Under the pieces are notes generated by a model. It made no database searches. It was given only the letters and a program-made list of their open reading frames with translations, and was not told the origin of the DNA. From Streptomyces umbrinus (GTDB lineage Bacteria > Actinomycetota > Actinomycetes > Streptomycetales > Streptomycetaceae), in NCBI RefSeq assembly GCF_030817415.1, contig NZ_JAUSZI010000002.1, positions 6,014,001 through 6,078,000 of the forward strand: a stretch of 64,000 bases of DNA, written 5' to 3'. This document shows, in pieces, positions 39,915 through 47,867 of this stretch. A program made the translations under genes and the position numbers. Every line of letters begins with the position of its first letter. Position 1 is the first letter of the stretch.

Positions 39915-40126
39915 TTGTCCACAGACCGTGGCGGATCTTGTGCATGCTGTGCAGGAACAAGTGTGCCCCCTGTCCCTGACCTGGGTTTCCCCAGGCGGGA
40001 CAGGGGGCGAACGCACTTGCGGATACCGGTAGGTCAGTCACACCGGCGTCAACACCGGATGGGTTATCCACAGATCTTCAGACCTATCCACACTGTGGAA
40101 ACCCTTGTGGATAACTCAGTGGACAA
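39915..40126. promoter_or_regulatory. DnaA-box cluster outside oriC
   Basis: Perfect boxes: TTGTCCACA 39915-39923, TTATCCACA 40064-40072, TGTGGATAA 40107-40115 (reverse). Near matches: CTATCCACA 40084-40092 and AGTGGACAA 40118-40126 (reverse). Four of the five lie within 63 bases. DnaA-box clusters outside oriC that affect initiation are reported for S. coelicolor; whether this is an equivalent locus cannot be told here. Confidence 0.75.
39966..40007 (+). terminator. Terminator-like compound hairpin after rhomboid gene
   Basis: Outer arms CCCCCTGTCCC / GGGACAGGGGG and inner arms CCTGGG / CCCAGG with loop TTTC. Confidence 0.75.
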
Positions 40127-40196
40127 CTTGGGCCACGGCTTGCGGACACAGGCACGTAGAAGCCCCGGTACAGGCTCCCGACACCTTATGGCCGCG

Positions 40197-40451
40197 TTAC
40201 TTCCACTGCGTGGAAACGCCGAATCCCGCCGCGATGAAGCCGAAGCCCACCACGATGTTCCAGTTGCCCAACGCGTCGATCGGCAGCGAACCGTCCGTCA
40301 CGTAGAACACGACGATCCAGGCGAGGCCGATGAGGAACATGGCCAGCATGACCGGGGCGACCCAGGCACGGCTGTTCAGCTTGATGTTGGTCGCCTGCTT
40401 CGCCGGGGGCGGCGTGTAGTCGGCCTTCTTGCGGATACGTGACTTCGGCAC
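40197..40451 (-). CDS. crgA: Cell division protein CrgA
   Basis: An 84-residue membrane protein with the family pattern [15 protein letters not shown], then two helices ([20 protein letters not shown] and [19 protein letters not shown]). CrgA inhibits or coordinates FtsZ-ring formation in Streptomyces aerial hyphae and interacts with divisome proteins. GTG 40451 follows GAGAGACCCTC. It is divergent from the DUF881 gene, as in mycobacteria. Confidence 0.96.
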   Translation of the reverse strand: MPKSRIRKKADYTPPPAKQATNIKLNSRAWVAPVMLAMFLIGLAWIVVFYVTDGSLPIDALGNWNIVVGFGFIAAGFGVSTQWK

Positions 40452-40593
40452 GAGGGTCTCTCCTGTCGATGCGCTGCGTGGCCGCGCAGGGAACGTGGGC
40501 TGGCTCCGGGGCAGCGTACAAGGGGACTCTTAGCGCTCCCCCGGGCGTCCGTTAGCGTAGTGCTTCCGCGGCGCCGAAGGAGATAAGGGTACG

Positions 40594-41373
40594 TTGAGCA
40601 ATTCTGCCGACTCTCCCCAGTCAGGTTCCAGCCCTGGCACAATCCGGCGTTTCCGGCCGGTGCGGGTGCTGACCGTGGCCGTGTTCGCCCTGGCCGGACT
40701 GATCTTCTTCACCAGCTTCAACACGGCCAAGGGCACCAATATCCGTACGGACGCCTCGCTGCTGAAGCTCTCCGACCTGATTCAGGAGCGCAGCCACAAG
40801 AACGGGCAGCTCGACGAGAGCAACGGATCGCTGCGTGAGGACGTGGAGACACTCGCCGAGCGGGACAACGGCAGTACGAAGGCGGAGGAGGCCAAGCTCG
40901 CCGCCCTGGAGAAGAACGCGGGCACCCAGAAGCTCAAGGGCGAGGCCCTCACGGTCACTCTCAACGACGCGCCCCCGAACGCCACCGCCAAGCTCCCCGG
41001 CTACCCAGAGCCGCAGCCCGACTACCTGGTCATCCACCAGCAGGACCTCCAGGCCGTGGTGAACGCCCTGTGGCAGGGCGGTGCCAAGGGCATCAAGGTC
41101 ATGGACCAGCGGCTGATCTCCACCTCCGCCGTCCGCTGCGTGGGAAACACCCTGATCCTCCAGGGCCGCGTCTACTCGCCCCCGTACAAGATCCAGGCGG
41201 TCGGTGACCCGGAGAAGCTCCAGAAGGCCCTCTCGGCGTCCAAGGCGATCCAGAACTACATGGTGTACGTCAACGTCTACGGGCTCGGCTGGAAAGTCGA
41301 CGAGGACGGGACCGTGACTCTGCCCGGCTACTCGGGCACAGTGGATCTCCACTACGCGAAGCCTGTGGAGTAG
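40594..41373 (+). CDS. DUF881 family membrane-anchored protein
   Basis: A 259-residue protein beginning at TTG 40594, 11 bases after AAGGAG. One N-terminal membrane helix (VLTVAVFALAGLIFFTSFNT) is followed by a coiled-coil stretch (LIQERSHKNGQLDESNGSLR, VETLAERD) and the DUF881 domain (GEALTVTLNDAPPNA, HQQDLQAVVNALWQGGAKGI, VRCVGNTLILQGRVYSPPY). The domain is extracellular. The family lies beside crgA in actinobacteria and is found in division-linked or sporulation contexts in other Gram-positives; its role is not settled. Confidence 0.9.
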   Translation: MSNSADSPQSGSSPGTIRRFRPVRVLTVAVFALAGLIFFTSFNTAKGTNIRTDASLLKLSDLIQERSHKNGQLDESNGSLREDVETLAERDNGSTKAEEAKLAALEKNAGTQKLKGEALTVTLNDAPPNATAKLPGYPEPQPDYLVIHQQDLQAVVNALWQGGAKGIKVMDQRLISTSAVRCVGNTLILQGRVYSPPYKIQAVGDPEKLQKALSASKAIQNYMVYVNVYGLGWKVDEDGTVTLPGYSGTVDLHYAKPVE

Positions 41374-41402
41374 CTGCCCGTGGGGTAAGAGCCCATGGAG
41401 TA

Positions 41403-42143
41403 GTGGAGCCGCTGCCGCTGGGGGACCTTGTGTCGGTGCGAGTGGTCGTCAGGACGTTCAGTGAGCTGTGCATCACCGTCGGCACCGTGATCGTGCTCTT
41501 CGTGGTGTACGTGCTGTTCTGGACGGGTGTGAAGGCCGACACCGCGATGGACGACCAGATCGCCCAGCTCCAGGAGCAGTGGTCGAAGGGTTCCGTGGCG
41601 GCCGGGCCCAAGGAGCCGAGGTCCACGGGGACGGGCGCCCCCGGCACGAGCCCCGAGGAGCCGACCCCGTACAAGGACGGCAAGCCCTTCGCTGTGATGT
41701 ACATCCCGCGGCTTGGTTTCACGTGGAACAAGCCCGTGCTCGAAGGCACGAGGGCGGGCACCCTCAAGAAGGGCCTCGGCCACTACGCGAGCACCGCACA
41801 GCTCGGAGAGCCGGGGAACTTCGCCGTCGCCGGCCACCGGCGCACGTACGGGGACCCGTTCAAGGATTTCCCCAGGCTGCGGCCGGGTGACTCGGTGGTG
41901 CTGACCGACGGGACGACCTGGTTCACGTATCGCATCGACACAAAGCCCTACAAAACATTGCCGAGTGACATAGCGGTCATTGACCCCGTACCGAAGAAGT
42001 CGGGGTACACGCGTGCGGGCCGGTATCTCACGCTGACGACCTGCGAGCCGGAATGGGGCCACAGTCACCGGCTGATCGTCTGGGCACATCTTGACTCGAC
42101 CCAGCCTGTAGAGGCTGGGAAACCGGGGGCCCTACGCCGTTAG
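41403..42143 (+). CDS. Class E sortase (first of three)
   Basis: A 246-residue transpeptidase. N-terminal membrane helix (CITVGTVIVLFVVYVLFWTG), then the sortase barrel with catalytic His in VAGHRRTYGDPF (about residue 144), Cys in LTLTTCEPEW (about 212) and Arg in HSHRLIVWA. Class E sortases anchor LAxTG-type proteins such as long chaplins to peptidoglycan. Starts at GTG 41403; GTG 41430, five bases after GGGGGAC, is an equally good start. A parS-like sequence lies within it. It opens a run of five genes ending with two further sortases. Confidence 0.92.
   Translation: MEPLPLGDLVSVRVVVRTFSELCITVGTVIVLFVVYVLFWTGVKADTAMDDQIAQLQEQWSKGSVAAGPKEPRSTGTGAPGTSPEEPTPYKDGKPFAVMYIPRLGFTWNKPVLEGTRAGTLKKGLGHYASTAQLGEPGNFAVAGHRRTYGDPFKDFPRLRPGDSVVLTDGTTWFTYRIDTKPYKTLPSDIAVIDPVPKKSGYTRAGRYLTLTTCEPEWGHSHRLIVWAHLDSTQPVEAGKPGALRR
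41716..41729. promoter_or_regulatory. parS-like site with one mismatch, within sortase gene
   Basis: GTTTCACGTGGAAC, one base from consensus, translated as GFTWN. Could be chance or a weak ParB site. Confidence 0.4.
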
Positions 42144-42195
42144 TCTGGTCTGGTACGGCGTGAGTCTGGTGCCGTGGTGCGACGGAAGGGACGGC

Positions 42196-42357
42196 ATGTA
42201 CGGCTTTATCTGGCGGCATCTGCCGGGGAACACGTGGATCAAGGCACTGATCTCCCTCGTGCTGGTCCTCGCGGCGGTCTACGTGCTCTTCCAGTACGTC
42301 TTCCCGTGGGCCGAACCGCTGCTGCCCTTCAACGATGTGACGGTGGACAACCAGTGA
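42196..42357 (+). CDS. Small single-pass membrane protein
   Basis: A 53-residue protein starting at ATG 42196 behind GGAAGGG: MYGFIWRHLPGNTWIKALIS, then a membrane helix (LVLVLAAVYVLFQYVFPWAE) and a short polar end. Its stop overlaps the GTG of the amidotransferase gene (GTGA). A conserved companion of the trpG-like gene in Streptomyces and related genera. Function is unknown; it could tether a neighbouring protein to the membrane. Confidence 0.8.
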   Translation: MYGFIWRHLPGNTWIKALISLVLVLAAVYVLFQYVFPWAEPLLPFNDVTVDNQ

Positions 42358-42992
42358 GCGCGCGGATTCTCGTCGTCGACAACTACGACAGCTTCGTCTT
42401 CAACCTGGTCCAGTACCTCTACCAGCTGGGCGCCCAGTGCGAGGTCCTGCGCAACGACGAGGTGTCGGCGCTGCACGCACAGGACGGCTTCGACGGCGTA
42501 CTGCTGTCGCCCGGCCCCGGCACGCCCGAAGAGGCCGGAGTCTGCGTCGACATGGTCCGGCACTGCGCCGAGACCGGCATCCCCGTCTTCGGGGTCTGCC
42601 TCGGGATGCAGTCGATGCAGGTGGCGTACGGCGGGGTCGTGGACCGCGCGCCCGAGCTGCTGCACGGCAAGACCTCGCTCGTCGAGCACGAGGGCAGGGG
42701 GGTGTTCGCGGGGCTTCCGTCGCCCTTCACCGCCACCCGCTACCACTCGCTGGCCGCCGAGCCGAAGACCGTCCCTGTCGAGCTGGAGGTCACGGCCCGT
42801 ACGCACGACGGAATCATCATGGGGCTCAGGCACCGTGAACTCCTGGTCGAGGGTGTGCAGTTCCACCCCGAGTCCGTGCTGACCGAGCACGGTCACCGCA
42901 TGCTGGCCAACTGGCTGGTGGAGTGCGGGGACCAGGGAGCCGTCGCCAGATCGGTCGGGCTCGCCCCGGTGGTGGGCAGGGCCACGGCGTGA
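42354..42992 (+). CDS. pabA: Glutamine amidotransferase, anthranilate/aminodeoxychorismate synthase component II
   Basis: A 212-residue class I glutamine amidotransferase that supplies ammonia for anthranilate or 4-amino-4-deoxychorismate formation. Catalytic Cys is in VFGVCLGMQSM (about residue 80), His and Glu in GVQFHPESVL (about 170). The N-terminus ILVVDNYDSFVFNLVQYL is typical of TrpG/PabA. No component I lies nearby, and the family is amphibolic, so tryptophan and folate roles cannot be separated. GTG 42354 overlaps the upstream small gene, and its stop overlaps the start of the next sortase. The mycobacterial trpG occupies the same slot. Confidence 0.93.
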   Translation: MSARILVVDNYDSFVFNLVQYLYQLGAQCEVLRNDEVSALHAQDGFDGVLLSPGPGTPEEAGVCVDMVRHCAETGIPVFGVCLGMQSMQVAYGGVVDRAPELLHGKTSLVEHEGRGVFAGLPSPFTATRYHSLAAEPKTVPVELEVTARTHDGIIMGLRHRELLVEGVQFHPESVLTEHGHRMLANWLVECGDQGAVARSVGLAPVVGRATA

Positions 42993-44617
42993 CCGCCCTG
43001 CGCCCCGAGCGCGACAGCGCCGCCCCGTACGGCGAGGACGCCTTGTACGGGGGCGCTGAGGCGTTTGAGGCGGCGGGCGCCTTCGAGGGGGCGGCGGCCT
43101 TCGAGCCGTCCCGTGACTTCGGGGCACCGAACGGTGACGCCCGGCCGAACGGTGATGCCCGGCCGAGCGGTGCGATGCGGGCCGCCGTCGACGGGCTCGC
43201 CGACCCGCTCAGCGACCCCCTGCCGGGGCAGCGGCCGCCCGCGGCGCCCGAGCAGGAGTGGTACGACCCCCAGGGGTATCCGCAGGACTGGAACGCCGGG
43301 CAGACCGCTTCCTCGTACGCGGAGCCGGTGCGCCGCGCGCAGGCGGAGCCCGCACACGGGTACGCCGAAACGGGGCAGCCGTCGTCGTATGCCGGGCCGC
43401 AACCGCAACCGCAACCGCAACCGCAACCGCAGCCGTACGAGCCCCAGAGGCCGTACGAGCCGCAAGCCCCGTACGGGGAGGAGCAGCGACCGTCCTACGG
43501 AGGGGCGCCGCAGACGTCGTACGACGGGGCGTACGCGCAGCCGGACCTGCTGAGTCCGACGAGCCCGCTGAGCTCGACGGGCCCGCTGAGCGCGTCCGGC
43601 CCGATGAGCCCGGCGAGTTCCCCGGCTCCGGCGTACTCCGCTCCGTACGAGCAGCAGCCCTTGGTCGACGACGAGACGGTCGGGCTGCGCATAGCGGACA
43701 TCGAGTCCATACCGGGAATCCCGACGCCCCGACCCGCTGAGCGCGCCGTACCGCCCACAGGGGCCGGAAGCGGCGCCGGGGTGCCGGGTGGTGGCCGTGC
43801 GGCCCGTCGCAAGGCCTCCAAGCGCCACGGGCGGCATGGTGGGGCCGGTGGGGCACAGGAGGGGCAGGAGGCCCAGGAGAGCGGGGCGGCGTCCGGAGCG
43901 CCTCTCTCCCGCATGGAGGCGCGGCGCGCGGCGCGGGCACGGAAGCCGGGCGCGGCCGTGATGGCCAGCCGGGCGATCGGCGAGGTGTTCATCACCACCG
44001 GTGTACTGATGCTGCTGTTCGTGACGTACCAGCTCTGGTGGACGAACGTCCGGGCGCACGCGCAGGCGGGCAACGAGGCGAGCAGCCTCCAGGACGACTG
44101 GGCCAACGGCAAGCGGAACCCGGGGGTGTTCGAGCCGGGCCAGGGCTTCGCCCTCCTGCACATCCCGAAGCTCGATGTGGTCGTGCCGATAGCCGAGGGC
44201 ACCGACAAGAAGCGGGTGCTGGACCGCGGCATGGTCGGCCACTACGCCGAGGAGGGCGTGAAGACGGCGATGCCGGACGCCAAGACGGGCAACTTCGGTC
44301 TGGCCGGGCATCGCAACACCCATGGCGAACCGTTCCGCTACATCAACCGCCTGAAGCCGGGCGACCCGATCGTCGTGGAGACGCAGGACAAGTACTTCGT
44401 GTACAAGATGGCGTCGATCCTGCCGGTAACGTCGCCGAGCAACACGGCCGTCCTGGACGCGATCCCCAAGGGCGCGGGCTTCACCAAGGCGGGCCGCTAC
44501 ATCACTCTCACCACCTGCACCCCGGAATTCACCAGCAAGTACCGGATGATCGTCTGGGGCACGATGGTCGAGGAACGATCACGCGACAAGGGCAAACCGG
44601 ACGCCCTCGTCGACTGA
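42989..44617 (+). CDS. Class E sortase SrtE1-like with long disordered N-terminus
   Basis: A 542-residue protein. Residues 1-300 are Pro/Gln/Tyr/Gly/Ala-rich and unstructured, including a (PQ)n tract encoded by a hexanucleotide repeat (43397-43432). A basic segment (RRKASKRHGRHGG) precedes the membrane helix (VFITTGVLMLLFVTYQLWW, about 331-349). The sortase domain follows with His in LAGHRNTHGEPF, Cys in ITLTTCTPEF and Arg in SKYRMIVWG. The position after the amidotransferase fits SrtE1 of S. coelicolor. The long cytoplasmic N-terminus is unusual for sortases and could localise the enzyme. GTG 42989 overlaps the previous stop. Confidence 0.9.
   Translation: MTALRPERDSAAPYGEDALYGGAEAFEAAGAFEGAAAFEPSRDFGAPNGDARPNGDARPSGAMRAAVDGLADPLSDPLPGQRPPAAPEQEWYDPQGYPQDWNAGQTASSYAEPVRRAQAEPAHGYAETGQPSSYAGPQPQPQPQPQPQPYEPQRPYEPQAPYGEEQRPSYGGAPQTSYDGAYAQPDLLSPTSPLSSTGPLSASGPMSPASSPAPAYSAPYEQQPLVDDETVGLRIADIESIPGIPTPRPAERAVPPTGAGSGAGVPGGGRAARRKASKRHGRHGGAGGAQEGQEAQESGAASGAPLSRMEARRAARARKPGAAVMASRAIGEVFITTGVLMLLFVTYQLWWTNVRAHAQAGNEASSLQDDWANGKRNPGVFEPGQGFALLHIPKLDVVVPIAEGTDKKRVLDRGMVGHYAEEGVKTAMPDAKTGNFGLAGHRNTHGEPFRYINRLKPGDPIVVETQDKYFVYKMASILPVTSPSNTAVLDAIPKGAGFTKAGRYITLTTCTPEFTSKYRMIVWGTMVEERSRDKGKPDALVD
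43397..43432 (+). repeat. Hexanucleotide tandem repeat (CCGCAA)n
   Basis: Five perfect CCGCAA units (43397-43426) and one CCGCAG. In-frame, encoding alternating Pro-Gln; length changes would keep the frame. Confidence 0.9.
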
Positions 44618-44688
44618 GACCCCGGGCAACCAGCGGCCCACGCTTCACGACATTCAAAGATTCCTGAGAGACCAGACGGGGCAACGCA

Positions 44689-45426
44689 GTGGCAGCGACG
44701 ACCGACCACGAAGAGCACACGGACGCCCGGGCGTCCTCGCCCGCGCCGCGGCGCCGCGGCGGCCGGATCGCGGCGGCCGTCAGTGTCTTCGGCGAACTCC
44801 TCATCACGGCGGGCCTGATCCTCGGCCTGTTCGTCGCCTACTCGCTGTGGTGGACGAACGTCGTCGCGGACCGTGAGGCCGACAAGCAGGGCGACAAGGT
44901 GCGCGACCACTGGGCGGAGGACCGTGGCCCGGTCGGTCTGGACACCAAGGACGGCATCGGCTTCCTGCACGTCCCGGCGATGAAGAACGGCGAGGTGCTG
45001 GTCAAGAAGGGCACCTCAACGAAGTCCCTCAACAACGGCATCGCCGGCTACTACACCGACCCCGTCAAGTCCGCCCTCCCGCAGGACAAGAAGGGCAACT
45101 TCTCGCTGGCCGCCCACCGCGACGGCCACGGCGCCAAGTTCCACAACATCGACAAGCTCAAGAAGGGCGACGCGATCGTCTTCGAGACCAAGGACGACTG
45201 GTACGTCTACAAGGTCTACGCGACCCTTCCCGAGACGTCGAAGTTCAACGTCAAGGTCCTCGGGCCCGTCCCCAAGGAATCGGGCAAGAAGAAGGCCGGC
45301 CGCTACATCACGCTCACGACCTGCACGCCCGTCTACACGTCCCGCTACCGGTACGTCGTCTGGGGCGAGCTGGACCGCGTGGAGAAGGTCAACGACGAGC
45401 GGACCCCGCCGCCGGAACTGCGCTGA
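44689..45426 (+). CDS. Class E sortase SrtE2-like
   Basis: A 245-residue sortase with a short basic N-terminus (ASSPAPRRRGGRI), a membrane helix (VFGELLITAGLILGLFVAYS), catalytic His in LAAHRDGHGAKF, Cys in ITLTTCTPVY and Arg in SRYRYVVWGEL. It lies 71 bases after the SrtE1-like gene; tandem SrtE1/SrtE2 pairs jointly attach long chaplins in S. coelicolor and are needed for normal aerial growth. GTG 44689. A terminator follows. Confidence 0.93.
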   Translation: MAATTDHEEHTDARASSPAPRRRGGRIAAAVSVFGELLITAGLILGLFVAYSLWWTNVVADREADKQGDKVRDHWAEDRGPVGLDTKDGIGFLHVPAMKNGEVLVKKGTSTKSLNNGIAGYYTDPVKSALPQDKKGNFSLAAHRDGHGAKFHNIDKLKKGDAIVFETKDDWYVYKVYATLPETSKFNVKVLGPVPKESGKKKAGRYITLTTCTPVYTSRYRYVVWGELDRVEKVNDERTPPPELR

Positions 45427-45471
45427 GCGTGACTGGGGTCCTTCAAGGATCCCAGTCCTCTAGCATGAACG

Positions 45472-45511
45472 AGGCCCGAAGCCGCAACGTCCTTTTGCGG
45501 CTTCGGGCCTT
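45472..45511 (+). terminator. Terminator after sortase cluster
   Basis: AGGCCCGAAGCCGCAA / TTGCGGCTTCGGGCCT, 16 perfect base pairs, then TT. It also closes the convergent nuclease gene. Confidence 0.88.
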
Positions 45512-45516
45512 GGCAG

Positions 45517-46548
45517 TTATCCCAGGACGTCCAGCGTCGTCCCTGAAGCCCATGCCTCAAGCAGTGTGCGAGCTACGGCGGTGATGCCGCCGTCGGCCGC
45601 GATGTTCAAGGCGTCGCGCGTGAACGGGCATGTGGCGACGTAGAGCGCCACTTCCGCGTTGTGGAGGACTTTGGCCGCGCCGAGGAACTTCTGGACGTCG
45701 GGGCTGGTGACGGAGACGTAAGGCGCGAATCTCTTGCACTGCACGACGAGGTGCCGCCCGGCGGCGGTACGTCCGGTGATGTCCACGCCTCGGTCTCCGT
45801 GGCCGCCACGTACGACGACAGCGGTGCAGCCGTCGCGGCGCAGCAGTTCGGCGACGTGCTCCTCGAACTCGGCTCCGTTCATGGCGTCGAGGGACGCCAT
45901 GACTCCGGCGAGTGGCCGGTCCTCGCGGGGGCCTTCCAGCCGGTGCAGCCGGGCGTTGTGCTGGCGGAGCCGCCGCTCGATGCGCTGGACGCCGGTGCGC
46001 AGGGCGATCAGTTCCTGACGGTGCTCGCTCGATGTCTCGATCAGGGCGTTGAACATCGGAACGACGGTCCTGCCGAGGACGTGGGTGATGCGTTGGTCGA
46101 TGCGGTCGTCGAGGGAGGCGGCGTCACTGTGGACAGAGTTATCCACAGGCTGCGTGCGAGCTATGTACTCCATGTCGAGCAGGTACGTACGCACCTGACG
46201 TGCGACTTCGCTGTCGCGGAGGAGCATGGCGACGTTGAGGACTGCGCGGCGGGAGAAGAGCGCGAGGGATGCTGTGCGTGACTGAATCCCACTGAGCTCC
46301 TTGAAGGAGCTCAGTTCTGAACCTGTCAAAACCCGGTAGCCGTTTGCTTCCAGTTCTGCTCGGTGATCGACCACCAGGGAACGGATGGCCTTGATGCCCA
46401 CCTGGAAGTACGTGGCGACCATCGCCGTAGTCACATGCATGCCGTCCGGCAGCAGTGACAGTGCCTTGACTCTGTCGAGGACTTCCGTGCGCTCCAGCGC
46501 GCTGTCGCGCAGGGTCTTCGATTCCAGCAGAGCTGCCTCGTTGATCAC
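45517..46548 (-). CDS. Mrr-like nuclease fused to phage-regulator-like N-terminal domain
   Basis: A 343-residue protein starting at GTG 46548 behind GAGGAGAGGGG. Residues about 25-130 (LLPDGMHVTTAMVATYFQVG; FSRRAVLNVAMLLRDSEVAR; TYLLDMEYIA) resemble the DNA-binding/regulatory domains of phage antirepressor-type (Rha/BRO-like) proteins. A helical linker (about 145-205) leads to a C-terminal Mrr-type PD-(D/E)xK domain: FEEHVAELLRRDG, Asp256 in RGVDITG and the catalytic QCKR at 270-273. Mrr-family enzymes cut methylated or foreign DNA. The family call for the N-terminus is tentative. Target and trigger are unknown; defence is inferred. A perfect TTATCCACA lies inside (46139-46147). Confidence 0.78.
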   Translation of the reverse strand: MINEAALLESKTLRDSALERTEVLDRVKALSLLPDGMHVTTAMVATYFQVGIKAIRSLVVDHRAELEANGYRVLTGSELSSFKELSGIQSRTASLALFSRRAVLNVAMLLRDSEVARQVRTYLLDMEYIARTQPVDNSVHSDAASLDDRIDQRITHVLGRTVVPMFNALIETSSEHRQELIALRTGVQRIERRLRQHNARLHRLEGPREDRPLAGVMASLDAMNGAEFEEHVAELLRRDGCTAVVVRGGHGDRGVDITGRTAAGRHLVVQCKRFAPYVSVTSPDVQKFLGAAKVLHNAEVALYVATCPFTRDALNIAADGGITAVARTLLEAWASGTTLDVLG

Positions 46549-47159
46549 GGTCTTGCCCCTCTCCTCGTGTACGGGCTGATGGGCCGAGGGGGAACACTGA
46601 TGCTCCACCCCACCCGCTCAACGAGGGGAGAAACCGATGGAAGCTGGAGGCGGTGAGAAGTGGCGCAACTCACGTTTTCTGTGAGGCATGGCAGTCGGGT
46701 TTGCGGGAGCCCTTGAAAGCATTTGAGACCCGGGTCTGCGCTCAAAGGCACATTCCCAGGCCTCAAATATATCTGGGACCCTCAGGTCGTGAGGCTTGTC
46801 TTGAATCTGACGAACTTGTGGCCGCCCTTAACGAGGCAAACCCGATACTCCGACGGAGGGGCGAGGCTGTTGGCCGGGCCGAGCTAGATTCCCCACCCCA
46901 TCTCGTCAACGATTCATGACATATGAAGACACGATCGATGTGCACACAGATATACGGTACGCGAACTCCGGCCACAAAACTGCTTCCGTAAGGGGCCTGG
47001 ACGGGTGGTACCTGCTGGTCGAAGGCACAGGTCATAGGCTCAGCGAGGGCTCGTCGCGTGTTCTTATGGAAGCGGCTTGGAATCCAACCAGGGCGCAGCG
47101 GCGAAGACCACTTGTTGCCGACTGTCGGCCAGCCCGGTGTTCGGTCACTCTATTTTCTA
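46549..47159. other. Accessory intergenic region, no convincing gene
   Basis: 611 bases of AT-richer sequence. Two plus-strand frames join end to start (46653-46919 and 46916-47176; ATGA overlap). The second reads protein-like text (TYEDTIDVHTDIRYANSGHK; RGLDGWYLLVEGTGHRLSE) but lacks a ribosome site. They may be remnants of a decayed gene. Confidence 0.35.
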
Positions 47160-47564
47160 TTAAGTCGTTGCCGTGAAAGTGTAATCATTACTCGAATGAT
47201 GCATGACGAAGTCGATTGTTTTATTTTCGGGGAAATTCTTGTTGCATACTCCCCACTTTCCCGCCGTGTGAGTGCCAGCGCATTGTCCATAGCGCCCTCC
47301 CCGGATTGACCAGTTGGTCTTCGCGGGATATATGTCTCCCCCGTTGAGGTCCTTAAGCCAGATTTTGTCGCCTCCCGCCTCGAAGCACACCTTGATTTTC
47401 GGGGTCGTTTCGCACTCGCTGTGGGGCGCGGACGGAGGGCCTTCGGGCTTCAATACCGTTTCGTCAAACTCCGCTGCGGTAGTCGCAGCTGACGCCGGGT
47501 GGATGAATGCGAAGGCTACAAGGAGTGTAGACGTGACGGCTATGACTGCCTTCTTGTGGCTCAT
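47160..47564 (-). CDS. Small secreted protein of unknown function
   Basis: A 134-residue protein. ATG 47564 follows AGAGGAATGAA. It has a clear signal peptide (MSHKKAVIAVTSTLLVAFAF..HPASA-ATT). The mature part of about 107 residues has four Cys (SECETTPKIKVCFEAGG; GQCAGTHT; WGVCNKN), likely two disulfides, and ends in aromatic/Thr-rich strands (FVMHHSSNDYTFTATT). No known family was recognised. It is AT-rich compared with the core genome, like the secreted protein at 4749. Confidence 0.72.
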   Translation of the reverse strand: MSHKKAVIAVTSTLLVAFAFIHPASAATTAAEFDETVLKPEGPPSAPHSECETTPKIKVCFEAGGDKIWLKDLNGGDIYPAKTNWSIRGGRYGQCAGTHTAGKWGVCNKNFPENKTIDFVMHHSSNDYTFTATT

Positions 47565-47839
47565 TTCATTCCTCTGTGTGACGGCCGGTTGGGGATAAGC
47601 TCTACCTCGCGATCATCATATTGTATGGTAATTCTTGTCATGGGCAAGTGGTGCAGCAGGTGATTTCGGGCGTTTATTCGATGGCGGAATTTCCGCCATT
47701 CAGGAAAATTGGGCCAACTGTCTCGAGTGTCGCCTGTGTGGCACCTTCTTGGATGAAGGTCACTCGGTGCTCTGTTGAGGGAATTCCTGGAACGGGACTT
47801 TGATGGCCTGTAACGCACGAAAGTCTATGTTGTGGAGGA

Positions 47840-47867
47840 TTGTGACTACTCGACTGAGTAGTCACAA
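47840..47867. repeat. Perfect 12-bp inverted repeat
   Basis: TTGTGACTACTC / GAGTAGTCACAA around GACT. There is no T-run on either side, so it could be an operator or a recombination remnant rather than a terminator. Confidence 0.7.

Larger units (their letters stand above)
39803..40196. other. Convergent intergenic region with DnaA boxes
   Basis: 394 bases between the 3' ends of the rhomboid and crgA genes. It contains a compound hairpin (39966-40007) and a cluster of DnaA boxes (39915-40126). Because both flanking genes end here, it is not a promoter region for either. Confidence 0.6.

Noticed and set aside
43397..43432. Short tandem repeat considered as CRISPR-like
   Set aside because: Contiguous hexamers without spacers; it is a coding microsatellite.
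42893..44323. 476-residue minus-strand frame antisense to the sortase with disordered N-terminus
   Set aside because: Arg/Leu/Gly-rich reverse-frame text; the plus strand has a complete sortase domain.
46763..47035. 90-residue minus-strand frame
   Set aside because: No ribosome site, no signal or domain, atypical codon choice.
47561..47818. 85-residue minus-strand frame upstream of the secreted-protein gene
   Set aside because: Overlaps the secreted-protein start, lacks ribosome site, composition random.
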